The notes: generated by a model not told the origin, from the letters alone. Positions 37,302-46,469 are shown, numbered from the stretch's first letter. The stretch is 64,000 nt of DNA from Shewanella electrodiphila (GCF_023283985.1 NZ_JAKIKU010000003.1:310001-374000), one strand, 5' to 3'. Made by a program: numbers and translations.

Positions 37302-39353
37302 CTAGATAGAATACTTGACGTTAAACGAGACGTAATCTCGGTCAGTCATTGCATTTGTTGTTCCTACACCACCAAAGAAGTTGTTGTAAGAAATATCTGC
37401 TCCCCAGCGGCTGCGATAATCAAAACTAACGCCTAAAGCAACTGATTTACGACCTTCAGTAAATAAGAACATTGGATCAGGAGTGATACCGTCAACATCG
37501 TGAGAGAAAATCACACGTGGAGACATGTTCACGCCAGCAAAGATATTATTGTAGTCAGCTTTAGCCACTAAACGATAACCCCAAGCAAAATCAGTTGGGA
37601 ATGGATTCGTTTCAGGACCATCATGCAAGGCTTCGATAATACCTGGCATATCAGGGTTACCACCTGAACGCGCGGTACCAGGACCATTTAAGCGTAGTTC
37701 ATCAAAACCAGGCATGTCATGGATCCACACACCACCGACTTCAGCAAGCATGGTTAAATTATCTGTTCCAAAGGTAGGACCAAATAAATGTGTCAATGTA
37801 AATTGAGCTTGAGTCGTATCAGATAAAATGAAACCATCAATTGTTTCACCAGCCTCTACACCTTCAATTTGCGACACACCATCTAAATCAGGGCGTAGAC
37901 CAGCATTAGCAAGTTGCTGTGGCATACCTGCAAATAACAATTCAACGTCATCAATTTGTAATGGTTCATCAACACGGTGAGAAACTTCACCCGCAACAGA
38001 TGTGTCACCGACTAAGGTGTTAAAACTCGCGCCGTACAATTGAATATCTTCAGGGTATACCACTTGAGCCTTAGTAAACGATTCCATACTAAGCATCAAC
38101 TCACGGTCAATTTCACCGCCACTTGCAGCTAAACGGCCGTAGTCTCTTGCTAAAGCTTCACTGCTAAAGTTAGATGCTGTACCGCTGATAATAGGGCGGC
38201 GACTGTGATAGTTCATGTAGTACAAGCCAAATTCAGTTTCACCTAAACTCGGCGCGTAATAACCTAACTTGATACCGTATTGACCATCATCACTTGGTTC
38301 TGCTTCATCTTGAAGTAAAGCCACTTTAGTAGCATATGGCACCATGTAAGCTGCGAATGCAGGATCAAAATTAGCCGCAGCTGCTGCACCATAAAGCGCG
38401 GCATACTCAGACATTAAAAAATCAAGATTGATATCAGGGTTTGAGTTGAAACCTAACTGAGCGTTTTGGTTATAACCACCAAAACCAACAAAGTCATTGG
38501 TTGCAAAGTTAGAACCCGCAGATGGAACCCAAACTGGCTCCCAATCATATTGATAATAAGCTTCAACATTTAAATTTTCGGTAACACCTAACGATGCCCA
38601 AACCATTCCTTGCGGACGGAAAGCTTCTTTAAGTTCAGCACCAGGTGTATTCAAGATATTTAAATCAACTGGGTTAATGACACCAATACCGTGAGGAATT
38701 AATGTGCTTTCACCCCAAGAAACAACTTGGTTACCGATACGAACTGATAATGGGTTTTTACCATCATTTAAGTCAAAGTTACCGTAAACAAATGCATCTA
38801 ATAAACGAATGTCTTTACATTGAACTTCTTCTGCTCGGCTATCCTCACAAGGATCATATTCTTTGCCAGTCAATGGATCATTATAATCAAAATCGCCATC
38901 ACTTAATTTGCGATCATAAAAATACATGCCACGTACAAACAAACCGAAGTTCTTATATTCTAAAGATAGCTCGTGCAAACCTTTAAAACGTTCAGAGGTA
39001 GTGTCACCCTGAGAATAGAGTAAGTTACTTAAGTCGTTGTTACTTGAGTATGAACCAGGCTGGCCCCAAATTTGAGCTGAAGAATAGATAGGCGTTTGCC
39101 CAAATGGCGCACCGAAACCAGAATAACCAGACCAATCAAACTGTGGCTGGTTAACTTTACCGATTTGGCCTTCCCAATCACGCTCAGAAACACGCCAGCT
39201 TGCGCCGACTGTCCATGTTGAGTCAAAGGTGCCTTGTACTTCACCCCAATCAAATGATACAGCATTAGCGCTACTGCTCATCCCTAAAGTCAATGCCGAC
39301 ACCACCCCCAAAGCGAGTGCCGACTTGTTAAAGCGTCTTTTAACAATATTCAT
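37302..39353 (-). CDS. DUF1302 outer-membrane beta-barrel protein
   Basis: 683 residues from ATG 39353, which is followed by a clean signal peptide (SALALGVVSALTLGMSSSANA|V) and preceded by GGAGAG; the frame is open to 39467 but a promoter lies inside that extension. The mature protein begins FDWGEVQGTFDSTWTVGASWRV and contains IRIGNQVVSWGESTLIPHGIGVINPVDLN (shown in part), diagnostic of DUF1302, then many amphipathic strands and a terminal YVSFNVKYSI closing strand. Four cysteines flank residues 190-205. Predicted pore or receptor in the outer membrane; first gene of the DUF1302-DUF1329-YCF48-MMPL operon. Confidence 0.9.
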   Translation of the reverse strand: MNIVKRRFNKSALALGVVSALTLGMSSSANAVSFDWGEVQGTFDSTWTVGASWRVSERDWEGQIGKVNQPQFDWSGYSGFGAPFGQTPIYSSAQIWGQPGSYSSNNDLSNLLYSQGDTTSERFKGLHELSLEYKNFGLFVRGMYFYDRKLSDGDFDYNDPLTGKEYDPCEDSRAEEVQCKDIRLLDAFVYGNFDLNDGKNPLSVRIGNQVVSWGESTLIPHGIGVINPVDLNILNTPGAELKEAFRPQGMVWASLGVTENLNVEAYYQYDWEPVWVPSAGSNFATNDFVGFGGYNQNAQLGFNSNPDINLDFLMSEYAALYGAAAAANFDPAFAAYMVPYATKVALLQDEAEPSDDGQYGIKLGYYAPSLGETEFGLYYMNYHSRRPIISGTASNFSSEALARDYGRLAASGGEIDRELMLSMESFTKAQVVYPEDIQLYGASFNTLVGDTSVAGEVSHRVDEPLQIDDVELLFAGMPQQLANAGLRPDLDGVSQIEGVEAGETIDGFILSDTTQAQFTLTHLFGPTFGTDNLTMLAEVGGVWIHDMPGFDELRLNGPGTARSGGNPDMPGIIEALHDGPETNPFPTDFAWGYRLVAKADYNNIFAGVNMSPRVIFSHDVDGITPDPMFLFTEGRKSVALGVSFDYRSRWGADISYNNFFGGVGTTNAMTDRDYVSFNVKYSI

Positions 39354-39415
39354 TTTTGCTTCTCTCCGTAACCTGCCGGATTCGTTGTTATAGGATTTGA
39401 ACCAACATTTTGTTA

Positions 39416-39425
39416 GCCTGCAGGC
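39416..39425. promoter_or_regulatory. Palindrome at the predicted start of the DUF1302 operon
   Basis: Perfect 10-bp palindrome GCCTGCAGGC, just downstream of the predicted -10 and overlapping the expected transcription start. Could be a repressor operator; no family can be assigned. Confidence 0.35.
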
Positions 39426-39432
39426 AACACCA

Positions 39433-39461
39433 TTGTTACAGCAATTAACATCATTGAGCAA
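39433..39461 (-). promoter_or_regulatory. Predicted promoter of the DUF1302 operon
   Basis: Minus strand TTGCTC (39456-39461), 17-base spacer, TAACAA (39433-39438); about 80 bases above the ATG. Its position excludes translation from the longer upstream frame. Confidence 0.5.
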
Positions 39462-39534
39462 GTTCAAAAAACAGAAAATTTGTTAACGAATTGGTGCAGT
39501 TAGGAGAAATTAATACAGAATAATCGAACGCTTA

Positions 39535-39550
39535 TTTGAATTGGATCACA
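39535..39550. promoter_or_regulatory. CRP-like site upstream of the DUF1302 operon
   Basis: Plus strand TTTGA-ATTGGA-TCACA; on the minus strand TGTGA-N6-TCAAA, 9 of 10 core bases of the CRP consensus. It is centred about 115 bases above the predicted start, far for direct activation, so this is tentative. Confidence 0.35.
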
Positions 39551-39668
39551 CGAATTGACTACAAGCAGTAAAAACGAAAGAAAAATAGAATTTTTTCAAC
39601 AGGTTACATAAAACCAAGTGAAGCTAAATTACCATTTAACAATCAATTGGTCGTTTGAAGTAATTACT

Positions 39669-39884
39669 CTAAACTTTATTAAGAGAAATAAATTTTCCAG
39701 CAGGTTCTAGTTGCAAAATGAATTGCCCCTGTATCCCTGCAGAGGTCACAAATGGTCTAAAATATTTACCATTTATGTGTAAAATTTTGCCATTAATATC
39801 CTTTACCTCGACATTTTTAACTGTGCCTTGGTAATAAGGAAGAAAATCTTTAAAACTGATGTACATTGAAAATATAAATTGCAT
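39669..39884 (-). CDS. DUF2835 family small protein
   Basis: 71 residues. Family signature is clear: ISFKDFLPYYQGTVKNVEVKD, HINGKYFRPFVTSAGIQGQF and LQLEPAGKFISLNKV. It is a small all-beta cytoplasmic protein of unknown function. The pepN-DUF2835 neighbourhood also occurs in Pseudomonas, which supports a real gene. It lies 85 bases downstream of pepN and may share its transcript. The ribosome site is weak. A 315-base region below it holds the DUF1302 operon promoter. Confidence 0.85.
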   Translation of the reverse strand: MQFIFSMYISFKDFLPYYQGTVKNVEVKDINGKILHINGKYFRPFVTSAGIQGQFILQLEPAGKFISLNKV

Positions 39885-39969
39885 AACTCAATTACTACAA
39901 ATTATAGAGTGAAATAGTGATAGGCAACGATCTAGCATTAAAAATGATAAACCGTCACCCAATTTTAGA

Positions 39970-42531
39970 TTAAGCGTGTTCTAATGCCTTTTCTACTTTC
40001 TCAAACAAATCTTTCGATAGGTTAGGTAGCGCTTTTAATCGTAATAAACAGGCTTTCATTTTCTGTTGGCGGCCATCATCAAATTTACTGAACTGAATAA
40101 GTGGTGTGATCATTCTGGCAGCAATTTGCGGGTTCAACTCATTCAGTTTAACCAAGATATCCGTTAAGTATTCGTAACCACTACCGCTCGCATCATGGAA
40201 CTGGTAAGTATTTGCAGCGACAAAGAAGCCAATTAACGAACGCACTCTATTTGGATTGTTAAAGCTAAAACTTTCATGTTCAGTGAGTGCTTTGATTTCT
40301 GTTAAGACTTCAGGCGTGTTTTGTGAAGCTTGTAAACTAAACCATTTATCCATAACCAGTGGCGTTGAAATCCACTTTTGCTCAAAGTCTGCCATCAACG
40401 TTTGTTGACAAGTTAACTGACCTGAAACCGCAGCTTTAAGTGCAGCTAGGCTATCGGTCATATTCGTAGCTGCATGATATTGCTCAGTCACTAAGCCTTC
40501 ATATTCTGATGACACACGCGATAACAATACTAAACAGATATTCTTAAAAGCTCGCGAAGCTGCATTATCTTCCTTAATCAATGAACGATAACGCGTCACT
40601 AACTCATCTAAACAGGCTTCAGCAAGTTCATCGATAACAAATTCTCTAGCAGCTTGTAAAGCATCTAAGTCGACAGTTTCAACCTGTTCAATTAAAGCAG
40701 CCGCACTCGGGAATGCCAGTATTTCTGCCACTAACGCTTTGTCTAAGCTTTCATCTAGAATAATGCCTCTTATTGCTTCAATCACTCTAGCATCGAGATG
40801 CATTGCCTCTTTAGCAACTAAACTGGCGACATTTTGCCAAACAGCTTGGCTGAATAAACCAACAGAAGCTTCCCAACGTGCTACTTCGCTTGATGCAAAA
40901 CGTGTTAGATGTACAAGTTGGTCAACATTAAATTCATAATCTAAGCGAACTGGTGCTGAAAAATCTTGCAGTAAAGAAGGCACTGGCATTGCGTCAATAT
41001 TATCAAATACAAATGTCTGTTCAGCTTCTTTCACATCAAGCACTTGGTTTGTTAAAGGTTGACCAGCAGAATTCAATAGCTCAAGGCTGAATGGAATATG
41101 CAGAGGGTTTCCTTTCACTCCTTGAGAAGTAACCGATTGACTGACAGTTAACTGGTACTGCTTGTTATCTGCATCATATTGATCAACCACAGTAACCACT
41201 GGGGTACCGGCTTGGCTGTACCAATTTCTGAATAAGGTTAAGTCGATACCACTCGCCGTTTCCATTGCATTGACGAAATCATCACAAGTTACTGCTTGGC
41301 CATCATGGCGTTCGAAATAACATTTCATCCCTAACTGGAAATTTTGCTCACCTAATATGGTATGCATCATTCTAATAACTTCAGCGCCTTTGTTATAAAC
41401 AGTCACGGTATAGAAGTTATTCATTTCAATAACAGATTCAGGACGAATTGGATGAGACATTGGGCCTGCATCTTCAGCGAACTGTTGATTCTTCATGACG
41501 CGAATGGCTTGAATACGATTGACAGCACGAGAGCCTAAATCTGAACTGAACTCTTGATCTCTAAATACCGTTAAGCCTTCTTTTAAGCTTAACTGGAACC
41601 AGTCACGACACGTCACACGGTTACCGGTCCAGTTATGGAAATACTCATGGCCAACAACCGATTCAATACCATGATAATCTTCATCTGTCGCACTGGCGGT
41701 ATCAGCTAATACGTATTTAGTGTTAAACACGTTTAAGCCTTTATTTTCCATCGCGCCCATATTGAAAAAATCAACGGCAACAATCATATAAATATCGAGG
41801 TCGTATTCTAAATCAAAACGGCTTTCATCCCATTCCATCGATTTTTGTAACGACACCATTGCATGGTCAGCTTTATGTAAGTTTCCTTTATCTACAAATA
41901 CTTGCAGTTTTACCTCTCGGCCACTACGAGTAATAAACTTATCTTCAAGTAAATCGAAGTCTCCTGCTACAAGGGCAAATAAATAGCTAGGTTTTGGGAA
42001 TGGATCTTCCCAACGCACAAATTGACGTGATTCACTCACATCGCCCTTTTCAACCAAATTACCATTGCTTAATAAAAACGGGAATGCCGCTTTGTCAGCT
42101 TCGATTCTTACCGTATAGATAGCTAAAACATCAGGACGGTCAAGGAAGTAAGTGATCCTTCTGAAGCCTTCAGCTTCACATTGGGTACAGTAAGCGCCAT
42201 CAGACATATATAAGCCTTCTAGGCTTGAGTTTGCTTCAGGATCTTGCTTAGTAACGAGCATTAACTCAAAATCATTTAAAGAGGTGCTGATAGATAATTG
42301 GTTATCTTTTTCTTGGTAATCAGCTGGCTCGCCATTGATATGCACAGACACTAAATTAATTTGCTCGCCTACTAGCACCAATGCTTCGCTGTGCTCGCCT
42401 ACCCTTTGTATTTTGCTTATCGCAATAACTTCAGTGTCTGAACCCTTTAAATTAAAATCTAACTCGATGTGACTAATAGTGAAAGTCGGTGCTTGATAGT
42501 CTTTTAAATGTTTTGCTTGAGCTTGAGTCAT
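39970..42531 (-). CDS. pepN: Aminopeptidase N
   Basis: Zinc M1 metallopeptidase removing N-terminal residues from peptides in the cytoplasm. 853 residues from ATG 42531 (AAGGA six bases upstream; the E. coli protein begins MTQQPQAKYRHDY, this one MTQAQAKHLKDY). Exopeptidase motif GAMEN is in FFNMGAMENKGLNVFN, and the zinc motif is HEYFHNWTGNRVTCRDWFQLSLKEG with the downstream Glu (HExxH-18-E). The C-terminal helical domain is complete. A reading frame extension of nine codons upstream is unlikely. Confidence 0.98.
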   Translation of the reverse strand: MTQAQAKHLKDYQAPTFTISHIELDFNLKGSDTEVIAISKIQRVGEHSEALVLVGEQINLVSVHINGEPADYQEKDNQLSISTSLNDFELMLVTKQDPEANSSLEGLYMSDGAYCTQCEAEGFRRITYFLDRPDVLAIYTVRIEADKAAFPFLLSNGNLVEKGDVSESRQFVRWEDPFPKPSYLFALVAGDFDLLEDKFITRSGREVKLQVFVDKGNLHKADHAMVSLQKSMEWDESRFDLEYDLDIYMIVAVDFFNMGAMENKGLNVFNTKYVLADTASATDEDYHGIESVVGHEYFHNWTGNRVTCRDWFQLSLKEGLTVFRDQEFSSDLGSRAVNRIQAIRVMKNQQFAEDAGPMSHPIRPESVIEMNNFYTVTVYNKGAEVIRMMHTILGEQNFQLGMKCYFERHDGQAVTCDDFVNAMETASGIDLTLFRNWYSQAGTPVVTVVDQYDADNKQYQLTVSQSVTSQGVKGNPLHIPFSLELLNSAGQPLTNQVLDVKEAEQTFVFDNIDAMPVPSLLQDFSAPVRLDYEFNVDQLVHLTRFASSEVARWEASVGLFSQAVWQNVASLVAKEAMHLDARVIEAIRGIILDESLDKALVAEILAFPSAAALIEQVETVDLDALQAAREFVIDELAEACLDELVTRYRSLIKEDNAASRAFKNICLVLLSRVSSEYEGLVTEQYHAATNMTDSLAALKAAVSGQLTCQQTLMADFEQKWISTPLVMDKWFSLQASQNTPEVLTEIKALTEHESFSFNNPNRVRSLIGFFVAANTYQFHDASGSGYEYLTDILVKLNELNPQIAARMITPLIQFSKFDDGRQQKMKACLLRLKALPNLSKDLFEKVEKALEHA

Positions 42532-42583
42532 AAATAATCCTTGAATAACACTTAGCATTTAACGGGCATAAAATTTACATAAT

Positions 42584-42610
42584 AAAAAACGCGCTAAAAG
42601 CGCGTTTTTT
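42584..42610 (-). terminator. Intrinsic terminator of proQ-prc
   Basis: AAAAAACGCGCT (42584-42595) and AGCGCGTTTTTT (42599-42610) around a short loop; T runs on both strands. Between the prc stop and the pepN start. Confidence 0.9.
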
Positions 42611-42626
42611 GACAATGAAATAGCGT

Positions 42627-44741
42627 TTATTTCACTGCAGATTTTTTAGCATCAACCATGTCTAGGGTGATTAATGCTGTTTCTTCTAAAAACGCATCCG
42701 GTACTTCTAATTCGTCTTCTTCAGACTCTTCAGCATCTGCCGTTTCGTTTTCAGCAACTTCTGTTGATTCTGCATCAGTTTCAGTGGCTTCTTCATCTTC
42801 TTCATCAAGTGATGCTAAAGGCTCAAGACCATTTTTAACACGACGCTCATTAGTGCGGTCAAGAATACGCTTTTCATCTTCTTCACGAGAAGCAATGCGC
42901 TCACTTTCCACTAATGAAATCGTTTTATCATCATGATGCTTTTTAAATTCAGCAATATCATCAAAGATATAACCAAATTCTACATCGGTTTTGATACGCT
43001 GCTGATGCTTGGTATCAAGTTTAGATACCAATTCAGGGTAGATATTACCTAAAGTACCGTATTGCGCTACCGGAACTTTATCCCATGGTAATGCGTTCTT
43101 CTCTTCAGATTCACCATATTCACCAGGCTCAAGTGCACTAGGGAAATTGATATCTGGAGTAACCCCTTTTAACTGTGTACTACCGCCATTAATACGGTAA
43201 AACTTAGCTATGGTGTATTGTACATGCCCAATAGGTTTTTCGTACATATCATAAATGCGACCTAAGCTTTTATGCTGCTGAACTGTACCTTTACCAAAGC
43301 TCGCCTCACCTACAATCAATGCACGATCATAATCCTGAAGCGCTGCAGCAAAAATCTCTGATGCTGAGGCACTGTAGCGATCAACCATAACTGTTAATGG
43401 TCCGCTATAAGCACTTTTACCGTCATTATCACGGTTTTGAGTAACGCGGCCATTAGCATCACGGATTTGAACCACTGGTCCCATATCAATGAATAAACCA
43501 GTCAGTAATGTCGCTTCGGTTAATGCACCGCCGCCATTACCACGTAAATCAATGATAATACCTTCAACGTTATCTTCTTTTAATTTAGCAATTTCTTTTT
43601 CTACATCAACGGATAAGTTCATGTAAAAACCCGGAATTTGAATAACACCGACTTTACGGTTAGCGTATTCGCCTTCAGTAGGCTCAACAACTTTAGAGGT
43701 TGCAGCGCGATCTTCTAAGCGAATTTTGTCACGAACAATCGTCACTTCAAATGCTTTCGCGTTTGCGCCACCTTTGTTAGGCAAAATTTGAAGATTAACT
43801 TCACTGCCTTTAGGGCCTTTAATTAATTCAACAACATCATCTAATCGCCACCCGATGACATCGACTATCTCTTCGTCTTTTTGACCGACACCAATAATTT
43901 TGTCTTCTGGAGATAGTTTTTCACTGCTCGCGGCAGGACCACCAGCAACCAAGCTTTTAATTACCGTGTAATCATCATCCATTTGCAACACTGCACCAAT
44001 ACCTTCAAGGCTTAGGTTCATTTCCATTTGGAAACGTTCAGCATTACGTGGAGAGAGATAACTTGTATGAGGTTCAACAGTGCGTGCAAAGGCATTCATA
44101 ACACCTTGGAACACATCTTCACTGTGTGTTTGACTTAAACGTTTGATGGCATTGTTGTAACGCTTGCCAAGAATTTCGACTGTTTCTTCCCAGTCTTTAT
44201 CAGCAAGTTTTAAATTTAATGCATCGTATTTGACACGTTGGCGCCAAAGTTCATTTAATTCTGCTTCATCTTTTGGCCATGTAGCTTCTTCGCGGTCAAA
44301 CTCATAGGCATCATCGGCTTCTGTGAAGTCGAATTCTTTGTCTAATAAAGTCAGTGCGTAAGCAAAACGTTCATAGCGACGTTGTTGCAATAAAGAGAAC
44401 ATATTGAAAGCAGGTTCGATATTGCCTGTTTTGACCATATCGTCAAACAGATGTTGATATTGTTTAAAGCTATCAACATCTGCTTGTGTAAGCACATTAC
44501 GTCTGAAATCTAGCTGTTGTAGATAACGATCATAAATCAACTCAGAAAAAGCATCATCAAGTTCAAAGCGATGGTAATGAGAGCGTGTGAATAAATTCGT
44601 TACCCTCTTACTCGCAACCTTGTGTTGAGGCTCTTGCTCAAGTTTAGGTAACTCGTTGATTTGAATAGTTGGTGAAATTGCCCAAGCCGAAAAACCGACA
44701 AATAAAGTGGCAATCGACGCAGCCAAAGTGAGTTTTCGCAT
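42627..44741 (-). CDS. prc: Tail-specific carboxy-terminal protease Prc (Tsp)
   Basis: Periplasmic processing protease that degrades C-terminally tagged or misfolded envelope proteins and, with NlpI in E. coli, peptidoglycan hydrolases. 704 residues from ATG 44741 (AAGGAGT upstream); frame extension into proQ is rejected. Signal peptide MRKLTLAASIATLFVGFSAWA. A PDZ domain (LSLEGIGAVLQMDDDYTVIKSLV, GGPAASSEKLSPEDKI) lies near 220-300. The S41 domain follows with catalytic Ser in DRYSASASEIFAAAL and Lys in GEASFGKGTVQQ. The C-terminal 60 residues are Glu/Asp/Ser-rich, a low-complexity acidic tail not seen in E. coli Prc. Twenty-two bases downstream of proQ. Confidence 0.97.
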   Translation of the reverse strand: MRKLTLAASIATLFVGFSAWAISPTIQINELPKLEQEPQHKVASKRVTNLFTRSHYHRFELDDAFSELIYDRYLQQLDFRRNVLTQADVDSFKQYQHLFDDMVKTGNIEPAFNMFSLLQQRRYERFAYALTLLDKEFDFTEADDAYEFDREEATWPKDEAELNELWRQRVKYDALNLKLADKDWEETVEILGKRYNNAIKRLSQTHSEDVFQGVMNAFARTVEPHTSYLSPRNAERFQMEMNLSLEGIGAVLQMDDDYTVIKSLVAGGPAASSEKLSPEDKIIGVGQKDEEIVDVIGWRLDDVVELIKGPKGSEVNLQILPNKGGANAKAFEVTIVRDKIRLEDRAATSKVVEPTEGEYANRKVGVIQIPGFYMNLSVDVEKEIAKLKEDNVEGIIIDLRGNGGGALTEATLLTGLFIDMGPVVQIRDANGRVTQNRDNDGKSAYSGPLTVMVDRYSASASEIFAAALQDYDRALIVGEASFGKGTVQQHKSLGRIYDMYEKPIGHVQYTIAKFYRINGGSTQLKGVTPDINFPSALEPGEYGESEEKNALPWDKVPVAQYGTLGNIYPELVSKLDTKHQQRIKTDVEFGYIFDDIAEFKKHHDDKTISLVESERIASREEDEKRILDRTNERRVKNGLEPLASLDEEDEEATETDAESTEVAENETADAEESEEDELEVPDAFLEETALITLDMVDAKKSAVK

Positions 44742-44763
44742 CAACAAGTTACTCCTTAAATGA

Positions 44764-45399
44764 TCACGATAATAAAATATGCTCTGCACGTACTTTAACG
44801 ACTAAACCAGAATCAAGCTGTACATGGACATCTTCTTTCTTGATATCAGTGATAACGCCAGCGACAGGATTTTGTCCTAACTTGACACTAACACGTTGTT
44901 TTTGTTTAAGCTCGTCAAATTTTGCTGGGACATAATTAACTTTTGGTGCAGCAGGCTTTTTAGGCTTAGCTGGGCGGTCTTTCTTAACCGGAGCTGCTTT
45001 TGAAGAAGGTGCTTTTTTAGCTGGCTTCTTAGGATTTGCTTTAGCAGCTTGTGCTTGACGCTTAGCCTTGGCTTTTTCTTGACCTTCTTTTAAAGTCTGC
45101 TGAGCATGATCGATATGCTCTTGCTCAAGTTCGCCACAGTCTTGTCCGTCAAGATCAATACGTTGAACGCCGGTTTTAACACCTTTAAGGTAGCGCCAGC
45201 TACTTGTATAACGTCTAAGTGCAACACGCAATTGTGTTTTACTTACTTTAGAATCATCAGCCAACCTTTCAGCTAAATCTTGAAACAACCCAATTTTTAA
45301 TGGCTTAGTTTCACCTTCTGCAATAAAGCATAAAGGAAATGTTTCATATAAATACGCTAAAACTGCGTTGGTGTCGGTCAACTTGTCTGTTGATTCCAT
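44764..45399 (-). CDS. proQ: RNA chaperone ProQ
   Basis: FinO-family global RNA-binding protein that stabilises sRNAs and mRNA 3' ends. 211 residues from ATG 45399 (GGAAG upstream; a GTG four codons earlier contains the ribosome site). FinO domain about 1-115 (LYETFPLCFIAEGETKPLKIGLFQDL, LRRYTSSWRYLKG); basic Lys/Ala/Pro linker about 115-165; C-terminal Tudor-like domain to the end (GQNPVAGVITDIKKEDVHVQLDSG, shown here by its ends). Operon with prc as in E. coli. The nearby SdsR sRNA is a conceivable but unproven client. Confidence 0.96.
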   Translation of the reverse strand: MESTDKLTDTNAVLAYLYETFPLCFIAEGETKPLKIGLFQDLAERLADDSKVSKTQLRVALRRYTSSWRYLKGVKTGVQRIDLDGQDCGELEQEHIDHAQQTLKEGQEKAKAKRQAQAAKANPKKPAKKAPSSKAAPVKKDRPAKPKKPAAPKVNYVPAKFDELKQKQRVSVKLGQNPVAGVITDIKKEDVHVQLDSGLVVKVRAEHILLS

Positions 45400-45668
45400 T
45401 TTTACTTCCACGTTATATAAGGGGACTGGTTTATAGCTATCTTAGCTAGTTACAGTCGTTTATCTTTCGTTAAACAGAGTCTTGCTTAACGTTCAAATTA
45501 GCATTTCCTACATGATTGCTAAAGCAATTGAAACATGCCCTAACAAATTAACTTACTTGCCTGCATATTTACAGTAAATAAATTTTAAACATAGTAATGC
45601 GTGCAGCTCAGTATTATAAAGCCCATGTCAGCGATTGCGACCTGCAATTTAGCTTATTTGTTCGCAAA

Positions 45669-46127
45669 TTAAGCAAATAAGCAAGATTCGAAGCTTTTAA
45701 CTAAGATTTCTAAGCCTTTTTGATCATCTTTATCAAAACGATTCAAAGAAGGACTATCAATATCTAACACTGCTATGACATTTTTCCCGTCATGAACTGG
45801 CACTACAATTTCCGAATTACTGGCTGCATCGCAAGCAATATGACCTTCAAATTGGTGGACATCTTCAACAAGTTGAGTTTCATCTATGGCTGCAGCTGTG
45901 CCACATACACCTTTGCCAATCACAATGCGTGTACAAGCAACTTTTCCTTGAAATGGTCCTAACACTAATTGGTCGTTGCGCTTAATATAAAAGCCAACCC
46001 AATTGATATCATCCAAATTGTCATTTAATAAGGCTGAGAAATTTGCCATACCAGCAATTAAGTCGTCTTCGCCTTCCATTAAGGCCAACACTTGTCTGTT
46101 CAAGGTGTCATACATTTCAGCTTTCAT
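45669..46127 (-). CDS. msrC: Free methionine-(R)-sulfoxide reductase
   Basis: GAF-fold enzyme reducing free Met-R-sulfoxide. 152 residues. The three catalytic/resolving cysteines C65, C75 and C99 keep exactly the spacing (10 and 24) of the E. coli C84, C94, C118, in CTRIVIGKGVCG and GHIACDAASNSEIVVPV. Same neighbourhood as E. coli (proQ-msrC-letA). Twenty bases from the yebG stop, so probably read through from the yebG promoter. 257 bases of unremarkable AT-rich DNA separate it from proQ. Confidence 0.95.
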   Translation of the reverse strand: MKAEMYDTLNRQVLALMEGEDDLIAGMANFSALLNDNLDDINWVGFYIKRNDQLVLGPFQGKVACTRIVIGKGVCGTAAAIDETQLVEDVHQFEGHIACDAASNSEIVVPVHDGKNVIAVLDIDSPSLNRFDKDDQKGLEILVKSFESCLFA

Positions 46128-46147
46128 TTTACTTCCTAACTATTCTT

Positions 46148-46438
46148 TTATTCTGCTGCCGCTTTTTTGGGTGCTTTTTTGGCTGCAGGTTTAGCTGCAG
46201 GCTTAGCTTTTACGACGCCTTTGAGTAGATTTGCGAGTTCATCTTTATTAGATGCAAGATAAAAAGCAAGTTTCTCTACACTATTTTCGTCAATTTTTAA
46301 CTCAGCACTAGTAATAAAAGGAACTAAGTTATCCGCAATATCGAGCATTTTGTCATAGGCATCGGCTTCTTTTTTAGATGTGAACGTCATCTTTTCCACC
46401 CCTTCTCTGACCACGACAAACTTTGTAATTACCGCCAT
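46148..46438 (-). CDS. yebG: YebG family DNA damage-inducible protein
   Basis: 96 residues. The first 50 residues closely match E. coli YebG (MAVITKFVVVREGVEKMTFTSKKEADAYDKMLDIADNL pattern). The C-terminus ends in a Lys/Ala/Pro tail (KAKPAAKPAAKKAPKK) that differs from E. coli and looks like a histone H1-type nucleic-acid-binding tail. SOS-regulated in E. coli; here a perfect LexA core lies upstream at 46450-46469. Molecular function unknown. Confidence 0.93.
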   Translation of the reverse strand: MAVITKFVVVREGVEKMTFTSKKEADAYDKMLDIADNLVPFITSAELKIDENSVEKLAFYLASNKDELANLLKGVVKAKPAAKPAAKKAPKKAAAE

Positions 46439-46449
46439 GATTAACCTCT

Positions 46450-46469
46450 TACTGTTTTTATATACAGTG
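46450..46469. promoter_or_regulatory. LexA (SOS) box of yebG
   Basis: TACTGTTTTTATATACAGTG: CTGT (46452-46455), 8 A/T bases, ACAG (46464-46467), the E. coli-type LexA consensus, centred about 20 bases above the yebG ATG where it would occlude the promoter. Confidence 0.9.

Noticed and set aside
39354..39467. 38-residue N-terminal extension of the DUF1302 protein
   Set aside because: It contains the predicted promoter, spoils the signal peptide, and a good ribosome site precedes ATG 39353.
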